From Yersinia entomophaga (GTDB lineage Bacteria > Pseudomonadota > Gammaproteobacteria > Enterobacterales > Enterobacteriaceae), in the NCBI RefSeq assembly GCF_001656035.1, contig NZ_CP010029.1, positions 3,049,602-3,113,601 of the forward strand: a stretch of 64,000 nucleotides of DNA. The letters run 5' to 3'. Positions 10,639 to 21,531 of the stretch are shown piece by piece (position 1 is the first letter of the stretch; the number at the start of each line of letters is the position of its first letter). The position numbers and the translations under genes were made by a program. Under the pieces are notes generated by a model that worked only from the letters and a program-made list of their open reading frames with translations, ran no database searches and was not told the origin of the DNA.

Positions 10639-11292
10639 TTAAAAATCGGCTTCACTGCGGAAATGCATAGGCGTGCCGAATTCTGGATGAGTGATACATA
10701 ACTCCTGGGCATGTAGCTGTAAGCGCGGAGCCATCGCCTTGGCCTCTGGAGGGGCGTAGAAGCCGTCGCCGAGGATAGGGTGCCCCATCGCCAGCATATG
10801 TACTCGTAGTTGGTGCGAGCGGCCGGTGATGGGCGATAATTTCACCCGAGTACTGCCGTCTGCATCCCGGGACAGCACCAGATACTCAGTTTGTGCAGAT
10901 TTACCGGTTTCATAACACACTTTTTGCTTCGGTCGATTAGGCCAGTCGCAAATCAGCGGCAAATCAATAACCCCTTCGTCCTGCGCCAGATGTCCCCAAA
11001 CTCGTGCAATATAAGATTTTTTCGGCTCACGTTCGCGAAATTGACGCTTTAATTCGCGTTCGGCGGCTTTGGTGAGTGCCACGACAATCACGCCGCTGGT
11101 CGCCATATCCAGACGATGAACGGATTCCGCAGCCGGAAAATCAGCCTGAATACGCGTCATTACGCTGTCTTTGTTTTCCGGTGCCCGTCCGGGTACCGAA
11201 AGCAACCCGCTCGGTTTGTTAACCACCATAATATGCTGATCCTGGTACAAAATATGTAGCCAGGGATCGCGCGGGGGGTTATAGGGTTCCAT
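10639..11292 (-). CDS. rluA: Pseudouridine synthase RluA (23S rRNA U746 / tRNA U32)
   Basis: Dual-specificity isomerase for 23S rRNA position 746 and tRNA position 32. ATG 11292 gives 217 residues (E. coli 219) and starts MEPYNPPRDPW, aligning with the E. coli N-terminus; the reading frame is open 99 bases further, but that part runs through the rapA terminator. The catalytic aspartate is in ESVHRLDMATSG, and the conserved GRSHQLRVHMLAMGHPILGD block is present. Downstream of rapA on the same strand, separated by a terminator. Confidence 0.96.
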   Translation of the reverse strand: MEPYNPPRDPWLHILYQDQHIMVVNKPSGLLSVPGRAPENKDSVMTRIQADFPAAESVHRLDMATSGVIVVALTKAAERELKRQFREREPKKSYIARVWGHLAQDEGVIDLPLICDWPNRPKQKVCYETGKSAQTEYLVLSRDADGSTRVKLSPITGRSHQLRVHMLAMGHPILGDGFYAPPEAKAMAPRLQLHAQELCITHPEFGTPMHFRSEADF

Positions 11293-11356
11293 GTTCAATC
11301 CGTTACCACCTTGCTGCAATTCGAGGTTTTTTCGATATGGCATATCAGTCTGGATA

Positions 11357-11382
11357 AAAGAGCCGGAGGTTGCCGGCTCTTT
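11357..11382 (-). terminator. Terminator of rapA
   Basis: Perfect 10-bp stem AAAGAGCCGG / CCGGCTCTTT with a 6-base loop, 15 bases past the rapA stop. Its T-rich ends occur on both strands (stem begins AAA and ends TTT). It separates rapA from rluA. Confidence 0.8.
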
Positions 11383-11396
11383 CTTACACAAAAGTG

Positions 11397-14303
11397 TTAC
11401 TGGTGAGTGACCACAACCAAGCGGATTGCGTCAAGACGCCAGCCAGCCTGATTCAGGTTTTCCAGCACCATTTTGCGGTTATGCTCCAGCGCTTCGAGTT
11501 CGTCATCACGAATATTCGGGTTAACGGCTTTCAACGCTTCCAAACGTGCCAGTTCGGCACTCAGCTTTTCATCGGCTTCTTGCTTGGCGGTTTCGATCAG
11601 CGCTTTCGCCTGTTCTTCTACCAGCGCTTCCGCCTGTTGCAGCATGGCGTGAACCTCTTGCTGAACCGCGTTCACCAGCTTGCTTGAGGTGTGGCGATTG
11701 ACCGCATTCAACTGGCGGTTAAAGCTTTCAAACTCTACCTGAGCCGCCAGATTGGTGCCTTTGCGATCCATCAGCATACGTACCGGCGTCGGTGGCAGGA
11801 AGCGGGTCAGTTGCAGATGCTTAGGTGCCTGAGCTTCTACCACATAAACCAACTCCGCCAGCAGAGTACCTACTGGTAATGCTTTGTTTTTCAACAGAGA
11901 AACTGCACAGCTTCCGGTGTCGCCGGACAAAATCAAATCCAGGCCGTTGCGAATAATCGGGTGTTCCCAGGACACAAACTGTGCGTCTTCACGGGATAAC
12001 GCCTGATCGCGATCGAACGTTACGGTGCAGCCATCCTGCGGCAGACCAGGGAAATCCGGTACCAGCATGTGGTCTGATGGCGTTAATACGATCAGGTTAT
12101 CGCTGCGGTCTTCCTGATTGATGCCGACAATATCAAACAGGTTCAGCGCAAAGCTTACCAGATTGATGTCGTTATCCTGATTGGCGATAGCCTCGGCCAG
12201 TTCCTGACCGTGTTCGCCACCGTTTGAATGCATTTCCAGCAGACGGTCACGACCCTGCTCCAGTTGTTGCTTCAGTTTGTCGTGCTGCTGACGGCAGGTG
12301 TGGATAAATTCGTCCAAACCTTCCTGTTCGGCTGGCGTGGCCAGATAGCCGATCAATTCCTGATAGGCGCTGTCATAAATGGTTCGGCCTGTCGGGCAGG
12401 TATGTTCGAAGGCATCGAGACCTTCGTGATACCAGCGCACTAAAATCGCCTGTGCAGTATTTTCCAGATAAGGCACCATGATTTGAATTTCACGGTTCTG
12501 GCCAATGCGATCCAGACGTCCGATTCGCTGTTCCAGCAGATCTGGGTTAAACGGCAAATCAAACATCACCAACTGGCAGGCAAACTGGAAGTTACGCCCT
12601 TCTGAGCCGATTTCTGAACACAACAGCACCTGGGCACCGTCTTCTTCTGAGGCAAAATAAGCCGCTGCGCGATCCCGCTCAATCAGCGATAAACCTTCAT
12701 GGAACACGGCAGCGCGAATCGCCTCACGTTCACGTAAGACCTGCTCCAGTTGCAGCGCGGTGGCGGCCTGAGCGCAGATAACCAGCACTTTCTCATCGCG
12801 GTTGGCGATCAGGTAGTTCAGTAGCCATTCAACGCGAGGATCAAAATTCCACCAGGTGGCATTTTCCCCTTCAAATTCCTGATAAATCTGCTCGGGATAA
12901 AGCATATCTTTGGCGCGAGCTTCCAGCGATTTCTTCGCACCCATAATGCCAGAGACTTTGATCGCCGTTTGATACTGGGTTGGCAATGGCAGTTTTATTT
13001 CGTGCAGTACGCGGTGCGGGAAACCTTTCACGCCGTTACGGGTGTTACGGAACAGAACTCGGCTGGTACCGTGGCGATCCATCAGCATGTCGACTAGCTG
13101 GCGGCGCGCCGCTTCGCTGTCTTCTCCGTCGCTGTTTGCCGCTTTCAGCAGCGGTTCGATATCCTGCTCGGCAATCATTTCACCCAGCATATTCAGCTTG
13201 TCGTCCGCCAGACGCTCGCCGCCCAGCAGTAGCGTCACTGCGTCAGCGATAGGACGATATTGCTGTTGTTCGCTGACAAAATCTTCGTAATCGTGGAAGC
13301 GATCCGGATCCAGCAGGCGCAAACGGGCAAAGTGGCTCTGTTGGCCCAATTGCTCAGGGGTTGCGGTCAGCAGCAGTACGCCAGGGATATTTTCCGCCAG
13401 TTGCTCAATAACCTGATATTCGCGGCTCGGGGCTTCTTCGCTCCAGGCCAGATGGTGGGCTTCATCCACCACTAACAAATCCCAGGATGCGTCGGCCAGT
13501 TGCTCTAAACGTTGCTTGTTACGACGTACGAAATCTAATGAGCAGATAACCAACTGTTCGGTTTCAAATGGGTTGCTGCTGTCTTGCATCGCTTCGGAAT
13601 AACGACTGTCGTCAAACAGTGAGAAGCGTAGGTTAAAGCGGCGCAGCATCTCAACCAGCCACTGGTGTTGCAGGCTTTCCGGCACCACGATCAGCACGCG
13701 CTCAGCGCGACCAGCCAATAATTGCTGATGGATAATCATCCCGGCTTCAATGGTTTTACCCAAACCAACTTCATCGGCCAACAGTACGCGTGGAGCGTGA
13801 CGCTGACCGACTTCGTAAGCGATATGCAACTGATGAGGAATCAGGCTGGCGCGAACGCCGCGCAGACCGCTCCACGGTAAACGGAACTGCTCGCTTTGGT
13901 ATTTACGAGCGCGGAAACGCAGGGCAAAACGATCCATTCGATCGATCTGACCGGCGAATAGGCGATCTTGCGGCTTGCTAAAAGTGAGTTTGCTATCCAG
14001 CAACACTTCACGCATTGCTACGCCGGTTTCCTCGGTATCCAAACGGGTGCCGATATAGGTAATCAATCCGTTTTCGTGGGTGACTTCTTCCACTTTCATT
14101 TGCCAGCCTTCGTGGCTGCTGATGGTATCACCGGGGTTGAACATCACGCGGGTGATTGGAGAGTCATTTCTGGCATAGAGGCGGTTTTCACCGGTTGCAG
14201 GGAACAGCAAGGTGACCATGCGTACGTCGATGGCTACGACAGTACCCAGTCCAAGTTCGCTTTCTGTATCGCTGATCCAGCGTTGACCAAGTGTAAAAGG
14301 CAT
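11397..14303 (-). CDS. rapA: RNA polymerase-associated ATPase RapA (HepA)
   Basis: SWI2/SNF2-family ATPase that binds RNA polymerase and promotes its recycling after transcription. 968 residues, the same length as in E. coli. N-terminal Tudor-like domains (about 1-110), helicase motif [11 protein letters not shown] (175-184), motif II DEAH (279-282), and the C-terminal helicase lobe with [11 protein letters not shown]. The C-terminal part is rich in charged helices. It is flanked by a 324-base gap on its 5' side and a terminator on its 3' side. Confidence 0.98.
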   Translation of the reverse strand: MPFTLGQRWISDTESELGLGTVVAIDVRMVTLLFPATGENRLYARNDSPITRVMFNPGDTISSHEGWQMKVEEVTHENGLITYIGTRLDTEETGVAMREVLLDSKLTFSKPQDRLFAGQIDRMDRFALRFRARKYQSEQFRLPWSGLRGVRASLIPHQLHIAYEVGQRHAPRVLLADEVGLGKTIEAGMIIHQQLLAGRAERVLIVVPESLQHQWLVEMLRRFNLRFSLFDDSRYSEAMQDSSNPFETEQLVICSLDFVRRNKQRLEQLADASWDLLVVDEAHHLAWSEEAPSREYQVIEQLAENIPGVLLLTATPEQLGQQSHFARLRLLDPDRFHDYEDFVSEQQQYRPIADAVTLLLGGERLADDKLNMLGEMIAEQDIEPLLKAANSDGEDSEAARRQLVDMLMDRHGTSRVLFRNTRNGVKGFPHRVLHEIKLPLPTQYQTAIKVSGIMGAKKSLEARAKDMLYPEQIYQEFEGENATWWNFDPRVEWLLNYLIANRDEKVLVICAQAATALQLEQVLREREAIRAAVFHEGLSLIERDRAAAYFASEEDGAQVLLCSEIGSEGRNFQFACQLVMFDLPFNPDLLEQRIGRLDRIGQNREIQIMVPYLENTAQAILVRWYHEGLDAFEHTCPTGRTIYDSAYQELIGYLATPAEQEGLDEFIHTCRQQHDKLKQQLEQGRDRLLEMHSNGGEHGQELAEAIANQDNDINLVSFALNLFDIVGINQEDRSDNLIVLTPSDHMLVPDFPGLPQDGCTVTFDRDQALSREDAQFVSWEHPIIRNGLDLILSGDTGSCAVSLLKNKALPVGTLLAELVYVVEAQAPKHLQLTRFLPPTPVRMLMDRKGTNLAAQVEFESFNRQLNAVNRHTSSKLVNAVQQEVHAMLQQAEALVEEQAKALIETAKQEADEKLSAELARLEALKAVNPNIRDDELEALEHNRKMVLENLNQAGWRLDAIRLVVVTHQ

Positions 14304-14627
14304 AAATTATCGGCTCGATTTTGGGTTGGGCAGTTATTTGTTTAACTAGTCTGTGTGTTTGATAAGGTTGGCTTTATTCACTATAAATTTAATTTTATTG
14401 TCGACGAATGACGCCAACCCTTATCAACTAACTGGCAATAGTTTACCGTCCGCGCAGGCTGATGGCCTAAGAATCTGCCTGAAAAAACGTGACAACCTGT
14501 GTGACGTAGGTGGCAGAGTCCGTTTGCACGGATAAATAACGACATTATGATTGATGCGCGATTTGGCAAGGGCGCTATGGTAATGGAAGGCGCGCCCGTC
14601 GTCACCTGTAAAACCACGGAAAAGTGA
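14304..14627. other. Intergenic gap between polB and rapA, no gene seen
   Basis: 324 bases between the polB stop and rapA start, both on the minus strand. It must hold the rapA promoter and the end of the polB transcript. I saw no strong hairpin with T-run, no convincing small gene, and no repeat. In E. coli this place is also short and without a gene. Confidence 0.6.
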
Positions 14628-16991
14628 TTAAAAAAGTCCCATTTGACCAGTAATCAACGTTGTAAAATCATCCTGCAGAAAGGGTAGTATAGCCTCGGCT
14701 ACGGGTTGTAGCTGGCGGGAGAGGTAATGATCGTAATCAATGGGGGAATGACGAATTTCCAGCGGCTCCGGGCCAGACGTGGTCATCACATAGCTGATCC
14801 AGCCGCCGTTTTGGTATTGCAAAGGGCGTCCTTGCTGACGATTAAACTCATCGGCCAGACGAGCCGCACGGGCATGAGGTGGCACATTGCGCTGATAATC
14901 ATCCAGCTTTCTTCGCAGCCGTTTCCGATAAACCAGCAGATGATCCAGCTCGCCGTTCAGGGTTTGCGCCACGTAATCGCGAATGTAGTCCTGATAGGGT
15001 TGCTGTTGGAATATACGTTGATAAAGTTCTTGCTGAAAAGTCTGAGCCAGCGGCGTCCAATCGGTGCGCACGGTTTCTAACCCTTTGTACACCATACGAT
15101 CGCCTTCGGGCGTGGTGACCAATCCAGCATAACGTTTTTTACTGCCTTGCTCTGCGCCGCGGATGGTGGGCATCAAAAAGCGCCGATAGTGAGTTTCAAA
15201 CTCCAGTTCTAATGCGCAGGACAGGCCAAACGTCTCGTGCAAATGTCGTTGCCACCATGCGTTCACGTATTCCACCAATTCTTTGCCAATCTGGCTGGCT
15301 TGCTCGTCGCTATGGGCGTGTTTCAGCCAGACAAAGGTGGAGTCGGTGTCGCCGTAAATGACCTGATAACCGCGATCTGCGATTAATTCACGCGTTTGGC
15401 GCATGATCTCGTGACCACGCAGTGTGATCGAAGAGGCCAGCCGAGGATCGAAGAAACGGCAGCCGCTGGAGCCCAATACGCCGTAAAACGCATTCATAAT
15501 GATTTTCAACGCTTGAGATAACGGCTTATTTTTCTGTTGTTTAGCGGCTTCTCGGCCTTGCCAGATTTGTTTAACAATGGCGGGTAGGCAGTGTTTCTCG
15601 CGAGAAAACCAGGCGTTGCGAAAACCGGGCACTGAATGCGCAAGCGTTGGCTGATGCATGCCTTCGACTAAGCCAACAGGATCTATCAGGAAAGTTCGAA
15701 TAATCGACGGGTACAGGCTTTTGTAGTCCAGCACCAGCACCGAGTCGTACAAACCGGGCTGAGAATCCATCACGAAGCCGCCGGGGCTATGTTCTTCCGG
15801 TAACTCCCCTAAATTCGGCGCGACATAACCGGCCCGGTGCATGCGCGGCAAATACAGATGAGTAAAGGCCGCGACCGACCCGCCGCTGCGATCGGCGGCC
15901 AGACCGGTTACGCTGGCTCTTTCCAGTAAGAAGCTGAGCAATTCGGTTTTGGCAAAAATCCGCGTTACCAACTCGCAGTCTTTCAAGTTATAGCGCGCTA
16001 GCGCAGGTTTATCCTCAGCAAAGCGACGATTGATTTCATCCATTCGTTGATAGGGGGAATCGCTATCTTTGCCTTCGCCCAGCAAGGTTTGCGCGACGGA
16101 TTCCAGACTGAAAGAGGGAAAATTCCAGGTGGCTGATTTGAGCGCTTCAATGCCGTCGATAATCAGCCGCCCAGCGGCTGAGGCAAAAAAGTGCCCCTGT
16201 TTAAAACCGTGCTCGCGCCATTCCAGTGGGTTACCGCCACGACCAAAACGCAGTGGAATCTGATAGCGATCCGCATGTTTTTGCAGTACCCGCAGATCAA
16301 ATTGCACCAGATTCCAGCCGATAATGGCATCGGGATCGTATTGTTCCAGCCATTGATTCAGTTTTTCCAGTAGCTGCGGACGGCTGGCAACGTATTCCAG
16401 ATTGAAATCCAACGGTTGCTCATCCCCATTTTGCGGCCCCAACATATAAACTTGACGCTGGCCGCAGCCTTCCAGTCCAATACTGTACAACTCACCGTGC
16501 TCGCTGGTTTCTATATCCAGAGACAGCAGTTTTATTGGTGGACGATAATCTTCGGCTGGTTTCATTCGGGTGGACAATAACGTGCCGTTTTTATCCGGTA
16601 GTCCGCTAAACCACACTGGTGCGGTAATAAAACGTTCCATCAGGTAGCGTTCCGGCGGGCGAATGTCCGCTTCGTAGACATTCACTCCGCCTTCTTTCAG
16701 CAGCTTTTCCAGCCGCATCAGCTGACGATGTTGTTGGCAATACAGCCCTAAAACCGGGCGGCGGTGAAAATCCGTCAGGGAAAGCGGCCGTAACTGATAG
16801 CGGCGCTCATCCCGCAGGATTTGCTCTGCCAACGGCGCTTGCTCTGCGGGAATAAAGGCCACGGAAGGCTGAGGCGGCAGCCGAACCAACTGTGGCCCAT
16901 TATCGGTTGCCAACCAGAATTCAACTTCAGTGCCTGCCGCTGTATCCCGCCAATGGCGGGTGAGCAGGAAACCTTGGCGCGCTTGATCCAC
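14628..16991 (-). CDS. polB: DNA polymerase II
   Basis: Family B DNA polymerase, SOS-induced in E. coli, used for replication restart and lesion bypass. 787 residues (E. coli 783) with the 3'-5' exonuclease Exo I motif [11 protein letters not shown] (about 154-164), polymerase motif [10 protein letters not shown] and motif C YGDTDST. The start is GTG at 16991 with AAGG seven bases upstream; it begins close to the E. coli N-terminus ([11 protein letters not shown]). The C-terminus ends QMGLF, which fits the beta-clamp-binding tail of this enzyme. The upstream LexA site looks degraded. Confidence 0.97.
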   Translation of the reverse strand: MDQARQGFLLTRHWRDTAAGTEVEFWLATDNGPQLVRLPPQPSVAFIPAEQAPLAEQILRDERRYQLRPLSLTDFHRRPVLGLYCQQHRQLMRLEKLLKEGGVNVYEADIRPPERYLMERFITAPVWFSGLPDKNGTLLSTRMKPAEDYRPPIKLLSLDIETSEHGELYSIGLEGCGQRQVYMLGPQNGDEQPLDFNLEYVASRPQLLEKLNQWLEQYDPDAIIGWNLVQFDLRVLQKHADRYQIPLRFGRGGNPLEWREHGFKQGHFFASAAGRLIIDGIEALKSATWNFPSFSLESVAQTLLGEGKDSDSPYQRMDEINRRFAEDKPALARYNLKDCELVTRIFAKTELLSFLLERASVTGLAADRSGGSVAAFTHLYLPRMHRAGYVAPNLGELPEEHSPGGFVMDSQPGLYDSVLVLDYKSLYPSIIRTFLIDPVGLVEGMHQPTLAHSVPGFRNAWFSREKHCLPAIVKQIWQGREAAKQQKNKPLSQALKIIMNAFYGVLGSSGCRFFDPRLASSITLRGHEIMRQTRELIADRGYQVIYGDTDSTFVWLKHAHSDEQASQIGKELVEYVNAWWQRHLHETFGLSCALELEFETHYRRFLMPTIRGAEQGSKKRYAGLVTTPEGDRMVYKGLETVRTDWTPLAQTFQQELYQRIFQQQPYQDYIRDYVAQTLNGELDHLLVYRKRLRRKLDDYQRNVPPHARAARLADEFNRQQGRPLQYQNGGWISYVMTTSGPEPLEIRHSPIDYDHYLSRQLQPVAEAILPFLQDDFTTLITGQMGLF

Positions 16992-17061
16992 CGGATTACC
17001 TTTAATGAATGCTACCTTTAATTCATGATGCTATGAATGAGTGTTAACTGCCGTGTCTTTT

Positions 17062-17082
17062 AGTATGGTTTTTTATACAGTC
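17062..17082 (-). promoter_or_regulatory. Degenerate LexA (SOS) box remnant upstream of polB
   Basis: Read on the minus strand, GACTGTATAAAAAACCAT begins with an intact CTGT half-site but lacks the ACAG half-site at the correct spacing. The E. coli polB box as I recall it, CTGTATAAAACCACAG, differs by two fewer A and an intact right half. It lies about 70-90 bases upstream of the polB start. Confidence 0.35.
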
Positions 17083-17267
17083 ATTGTCTATTTGAATGGT
17101 TGCCAGATAGCTTCCGTATGTTTCCAATAGATTTCGTCGCAAACACTCAATCAGTTGAATCACAGTGAATTCAGCAGCAGTACGGAAATAGCCCGGAAAA
17201 AATCATTGATTGACGGGACTATGAGGTAGCTGGACAATCCCTCGCGCTTTATACAATGGATAAATTT

Positions 17268-18035
17268 ATGGAAGCCTATTTAGAACACCTTTTGACACAA
17301 TCACTGGCTTTCACGCTATTTGTCGTCATGTTTGTCACATTTATCGAATCTTTAGCGCTGGTTGGCCTTTTGTTGCCGGGAACGGTGATGATGGCGAGCG
17401 TGGGGGCGTTAATTGGAAGCGGTCAGGTTGGATTTTATCCGGCGTGGGCGGCGGGGATTGTCGGTTGCCTGTTAGGAGATTGGATTTCCTACTTTATCGG
17501 GCGGGCGTTTAAACAGCCGCTGCACCGTTGGTCATTTCTGAAAAAGCATAAAACTATGCTGGATAAAACCGAGTATGCGCTGCATCAGCACAGCATGGCG
17601 ACGGTGTTGATCGGCCGCTATATTGGCCCCACTCGGCCATTGGTGCCGATGGTCGCCGGTATGCTGGATCTGCCGCCACTAAAATTCGCTTTGCCAAATA
17701 TTATTGGTTGCCTGACTTGGCCGGCGGTGTATTTCTTCCCCGGTATTTTGGCTGGAGTGGCGATTGATATCCCGCCCAGCGCCAATAGTTTCATGTTTAA
17801 GTGGCTGTTAGTCTTAGTGGCGGTAACCGTTTGGCTGGCGGGATGGTTGGGCTGGCGCTGGGTTCGCTACGGCAAGCGTAAGCCAGATCGTCTGAGTCGT
17901 TGGCTGCCGCTGGCGCGTTTACGCGGGTTAACCATATTGATGACGCTGGCGGCAATCGGCAGCTTTATCTGGCTGCACGTACAGCCGATTATGCCGATTT
18001 ACCGCCATTTGCTGTGGAAAGTGTTAGCCGGTTAA
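17268..18035 (+). CDS. yabI: DedA-family inner-membrane protein YabI
   Basis: Polytopic DedA/VTT-domain protein; family members act in undecaprenyl-phosphate or phospholipid flipping and proton-motive-force homeostasis. ATG 17268 ([12 protein letters not shown]) aligns with the E. coli start and gives 255 residues (E. coli 254); an ATG four codons earlier at 17256 cannot be excluded. Family blocks present: [24 protein letters not shown], and the [17 protein letters not shown] signature with its arginines. It runs tail-to-tail into thiQ with a 12-base overlap. Confidence 0.95.
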   Translation: MEAYLEHLLTQSLAFTLFVVMFVTFIESLALVGLLLPGTVMMASVGALIGSGQVGFYPAWAAGIVGCLLGDWISYFIGRAFKQPLHRWSFLKKHKTMLDKTEYALHQHSMATVLIGRYIGPTRPLVPMVAGMLDLPPLKFALPNIIGCLTWPAVYFFPGILAGVAIDIPPSANSFMFKWLLVLVAVTVWLAGWLGWRWVRYGKRKPDRLSRWLPLARLRGLTILMTLAAIGSFIWLHVQPIMPIYRHLLWKVLAG

Positions 18036-18734
18036 AGTTGAGGTAATGCCCAGTACGCAGGCCTCAGCCACCGAACCTTCCACCAATGCCTGAGTCGGGC
18101 CATCGTAATAGATGCGCCCGTCCACTATCAGTAACGTTCGTTCCGCAATCCGCGCGGCATCGTCCAGATTATGGGAAACCATAAGCAAAGTCAGTTGGCG
18201 ACGGTCGCAAACCTGTTCCAGCAGTTGCAGCATTTCGGTGCGTAATGCCGGATCGAGTGCAGAAAATGGCTCATCCAATAACAGGATCGGCTGGCTGCGA
18301 ACCAGACACCGCGCCAGCGCCGCTCGTTGCCGCTGGCCACCGGAAAGCTGTGCTGGCAAGCGATCCAGACAGTTCTCCAATCCTACCTGTTGAGCAATTT
18401 GCTGCAATAACTGGCGTTGTTGGTTATTCAGCTTTAATCCCGGATTTAGCCCCAGCCCGATGTTTTGCTCAACTGTCAAATGTGAGAATAAATTGTTTTC
18501 CTGAAACAGCATGGAAACCGGTCGCTTAGCTGGAGGGCTACCGCTGTGCTCTTGGTTATTCAATAGCATACGACCACTGACTGGCGTAAGGAACCCGGCG
18601 ATTAGGCTAAGTAAGGTGCTTTTACCTGCTCCGCTGGGGCCAAGAATAGCCACGCGCTCGCCCGGATTAATTTGCACATCAAAGCGCATAGGCAAGTGGT
18701 CATATAAATAGGTAATTTTCTCAAGCTTTAGCAT
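18024..18734 (-). CDS. thiQ: Thiamine ABC transporter ATP-binding subunit
   Basis: ATPase of the ThiBPQ importer for thiamine and thiamine phosphates. ATG 18734 ([18 protein letters not shown]) matches the E. coli N-terminus; the frame is open a further seven codons but into thiP. Walker [10 protein letters not shown], the signature [15 protein letters not shown] and Walker [13 protein letters not shown] are visible. 236 residues. The start overlaps the thiP stop by 14 bases. Confidence 0.96.
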   Translation of the reverse strand: MLKLEKITYLYDHLPMRFDVQINPGERVAILGPSGAGKSTLLSLIAGFLTPVSGRMLLNNQEHSGSPPAKRPVSMLFQENNLFSHLTVEQNIGLGLNPGLKLNNQQRQLLQQIAQQVGLENCLDRLPAQLSGGQRQRAALARCLVRSQPILLLDEPFSALDPALRTEMLQLLEQVCDRRQLTLLMVSHNLDDAARIAERTLLIVDGRIYYDGPTQALVEGSVAEACVLGITSTLTG

Positions 18735-20328
18735 GGCGGCCCGGCAATTTCTCAATAAGGGTAAACAGGAGGAAACACAATAACAGTAGCAGTAGGGCGG
18801 TTACCGCGCCGTCGTTGCTGCGATAGGCACCAATTTGCTGATAAAGATAGAACGGCAGGGTACGGAAATGCTCGTTGCCAAATAGCGCGACGACGCCAAA
18901 ATCACCGATAGATATCACGCTGGCGAAGGCGAGTGCCTGAGCTAATGGACGTTTTAAGGCGCTAAATTCCACCCAGCGCAGTCGGTGCCAACCACGGATA
19001 TCCAGCGACAGGCATAGCGGGCCGTAGCGTTCAGCCAAATCGCGCATCGGGTTATCCAGTACTTTCAGCGCATAAGGCACTGCAATCAGCGCGTTGGTGA
19101 GAATCACTAGCGCGTAGGGGGATTGGGGTAAACCTATGGTGTCATTGAGCAACAGGAAGAAACCGGTGGCTAAAACAATGCCCGGCATCGCCAATATCAC
19201 CATTCCGCTCATTTCCATTGCCTGGCCGAATACCATTTTATCTCGCAACTTTAACTCTCGGCTGCTCCACAGCAACATCATGGTCAGCAGTACGCAGAGC
19301 AATCCAGCAGCCACGGCGATAGTCAGCGAGGTCGTTAAAGCCTGCCATAGCGCCGGTTGTTGTAATACGCTAAATAGGGTTTTATTAGTGCCGTCAATGA
19401 CCACTGCCAGCAGAGGTGGTAACAGCAATAATAGCGTGCCGATGATGAGTACGCTGTCGCTAACCCGTTGCCACAGGCTGTCTTGCGGGTTACGCCAGCT
19501 TTGAGCATGAGTGTTTCCCACCGCTAGCGCGCTATTTAGCCGCTGGCTCAGTAGCACCAACCCCAGACAGCAACCGAGCTGAATCAGCGCCAGCAGCGCC
19601 GCTCGGCCTAAATCGTAGTCGTAGCTAAGCGCCTGATAAATAGCCAGCTCAATGGTTGTCGCCTGTGGCCCGCCGCCAAGAGACAGCACGGTAGCAAAAC
19701 TGGCGAAGCACAACATAAAGATCAGCGCGGCAGTAGGCAGAATCTGGCGGCGCAAATAAGGCCATTCCACCCAGCGGAAATGCTGCCAACCGTTCATTCC
19801 CAACTGAGCGGCCAATTGGCGCTGTTCCACCGCAATACTTTCCAGTGATTGCAGTAACAGGCGGGTAGCCAGCGGTAGATTGAAAAAGACATGAGCCAGC
19901 AGAATGCCTTGCAAACCATAAGGGGAAAAATGGTAATCCAGCCCTAGCCAGCCGAAAAGTTGCGCTAACCAGCCTTGGCGCCCATAGACGCTCAAAATAC
20001 CAAATAGCGCCACCAATACCGGCAGAACTAAGGTCATGGCGCATAATCGCAGCAACAGTTGACGGCCGGGAAAGCGGCGGCGATACAGAGCGCGAGCCAG
20101 CAGAATAGCGGGAGCCACCGAGAACAGGGCCGATAAAAAAGCCTGCCAGAAGGTAAAGCGCACCACGTGCCACAAATAGCTGTCCTGCCATACTCCGATC
20201 CAGTCGGCTTCTGGGGCATGACGCCAGATGGCGCTAAATGCCAGCAGCGCCACCCCAACCAGCAGGAATGAAGCAACTAGTCCCGGGCAGAGCCAAGCGG
20301 GGATTAGCGGCTGACGGCGGATTGCCAT
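18721..20328 (-). CDS. thiP: Thiamine ABC transporter permease
   Basis: Fused double permease with about 12 membrane segments, forming the channel of the thiamine importer. ATG 20328 ([16 protein letters not shown]) aligns with E. coli ThiP (MATRRQPLIP) and gives 535 residues (E. coli 536). Each half carries an EAA-type loop (second half: [22 protein letters not shown]). The start overlaps thiB by 25 bases, so all three subunits are translationally coupled. Confidence 0.96.
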   Translation of the reverse strand: MAIRRQPLIPAWLCPGLVASFLLVGVALLAFSAIWRHAPEADWIGVWQDSYLWHVVRFTFWQAFLSALFSVAPAILLARALYRRRFPGRQLLLRLCAMTLVLPVLVALFGILSVYGRQGWLAQLFGWLGLDYHFSPYGLQGILLAHVFFNLPLATRLLLQSLESIAVEQRQLAAQLGMNGWQHFRWVEWPYLRRQILPTAALIFMLCFASFATVLSLGGGPQATTIELAIYQALSYDYDLGRAALLALIQLGCCLGLVLLSQRLNSALAVGNTHAQSWRNPQDSLWQRVSDSVLIIGTLLLLLPPLLAVVIDGTNKTLFSVLQQPALWQALTTSLTIAVAAGLLCVLLTMMLLWSSRELKLRDKMVFGQAMEMSGMVILAMPGIVLATGFFLLLNDTIGLPQSPYALVILTNALIAVPYALKVLDNPMRDLAERYGPLCLSLDIRGWHRLRWVEFSALKRPLAQALAFASVISIGDFGVVALFGNEHFRTLPFYLYQQIGAYRSNDGAVTALLLLLLCFLLFTLIEKLPGRHAKA

Positions 20329-21299
20329 GCCTGAATCCATTTGCTGCGGTTATCGGCTACTTCTTTCGCGCTGAATTCCAACGCTTTTTTGGGCACGGTC
20401 AGAGTGTTAAACCCGGCCGGAAGATCCATTTTAATCACGGGATACATCCAGTTTCCGGTAGGAATATGGTTTTGGAAAGCCGGAGAAACCATAAACTGCA
20501 TGAATTTCTGCGCCAGCTCCGGTTGTTTGCTCGAGGCTACCTGCGCTGCGACTTCCACTTGCAAATAATGGCCTTCACTGAAATCAGCAGCAGCGTATTG
20601 ATCTTTCTTTTCTTCAATCAAATGATAAGCCGGAGAAGTGGTATAGCTCATGACAAAATCCGCTTCGCCTTTCAGGAACAGGCCATAGGCTTCACTCCAG
20701 CCTTTGGTCACGGTCACGGTTTTTTTCGCCAGTTTTTGCCATGCCAGCGGCGCTTCGTCCCCGTAGACTTTCTGCATCCATAACAGTAGCCCCAGCCCCG
20801 GCGTGCTGGTGCGCGGATCTTGATAAATAACCTTCCACGGCGAGTCATTTTCGATCAGTTCATGCAGACTTTTCGGCGGGTTTTTTATTTTTTCCTTGTT
20901 ATATACGAAGGAGAAATAGCCGTAGTCATACGGAATAAATGTGCTGTTATGCCAGGCTTCGGGGAGCGCCAGCTTGCTGGTATCTATCTGACTTGGCGTA
21001 AATAATCCGGTTTTCTCTGCGGATTGCACCAGGTTGTTATCCAACCCTAATACTATGTCCGCCGGACTTTTCTTTCCTTCCATTCGCAGGCGATTTAACA
21101 GAGAAACGCCGTCTTCCAGTGCGACGAATTTCAGCTCGCAGTTGCATTCTGCTTCGAAGGATTTTTTGATAGCAGGACCCGGTCCCCAATCAGCGGCAAA
21201 GGAATCGTAGGTGTAAACCGTCAGGACAGGTTTGGTGGCTTCAGCCGCGGTGGCGGCGGCTGAAATCAGCAGCAGACAGGGAAGAATTCGTTTAAACAC
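20304..21299 (-). CDS. thiB: Periplasmic thiamine-binding protein
   Basis: Substrate-binding protein of the ThiBPQ importer. The start is GTG 21299 (VFKRILPCLLLISAAATAAEA), with an AGGAG ribosome-binding site six bases upstream and a normal signal peptide; the frame is open 30 codons further, but that part lacks a signal peptide and overlaps the riboswitch expression platform. 331 residues (E. coli 327), with conserved LTVYTYDSFAADWGPGP and YQDPRTSTPGLGLLLWMQ. Controlled by the TPP riboswitch just upstream. Confidence 0.96.
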   Translation of the reverse strand: MFKRILPCLLLISAAATAAEATKPVLTVYTYDSFAADWGPGPAIKKSFEAECNCELKFVALEDGVSLLNRLRMEGKKSPADIVLGLDNNLVQSAEKTGLFTPSQIDTSKLALPEAWHNSTFIPYDYGYFSFVYNKEKIKNPPKSLHELIENDSPWKVIYQDPRTSTPGLGLLLWMQKVYGDEAPLAWQKLAKKTVTVTKGWSEAYGLFLKGEADFVMSYTTSPAYHLIEEKKDQYAAADFSEGHYLQVEVAAQVASSKQPELAQKFMQFMVSPAFQNHIPTGNWMYPVIKMDLPAGFNTLTVPKKALEFSAKEVADNRSKWIQAWQSAVSR

Positions 21300-21330
21300 T
21301 TTGCACTCCTCAAAAAGAAAGGTGGCAAAG
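21299..21330 (-). promoter_or_regulatory. Hairpin covering the thiB ribosome-binding site
   Basis: On the minus strand CTTTGC (21330-21325) can pair with GCAAAG (21304-21299). The AGGAG ribosome-binding site at 21310-21306 and the first base of the GTG start lie inside or at the edge of this stem-loop, and inner CC/GG pairing could cover the site itself. This fits a riboswitch that acts by blocking translation. Confidence 0.45.
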
Positions 21331-21390
21331 GTATCTGAGGCATTGGTCAATATCCGCAAGTTCATCATATTGCTGAATGACGCTCTCAAA

Positions 21391-21483
21391 TCCCTTCGCC
21401 GGTATTAACCGGATCAGGTTCGACGGGTTTACTCTCAGCGAATATTGGCCGCGGTTTGCCGCTAAACAATTTTTCGCACCCCG
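21391..21483 (-). ncRNA. TPP riboswitch (THI element; sroA-type leader)
   Basis: The minus strand carries the conserved thi-box elements in order: GGGGTGC, GCTGAGA, ACCTGATCCGG, and TAATACCGGCGAAGGGA. These make the P2-P5 arms of the thiamine pyrophosphate aptamer. It lies about 90 bases before thiB, as in E. coli, where the leader also accumulates as a small RNA (SroA). High thiamine pyrophosphate should lower thiBPQ expression. Confidence 0.95.
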
Positions 21484-21531
21484 TTGAGACGGCGCTATTG
21501 TAGAGGGATAGCCAGACTAGTGAAAGTCTGT

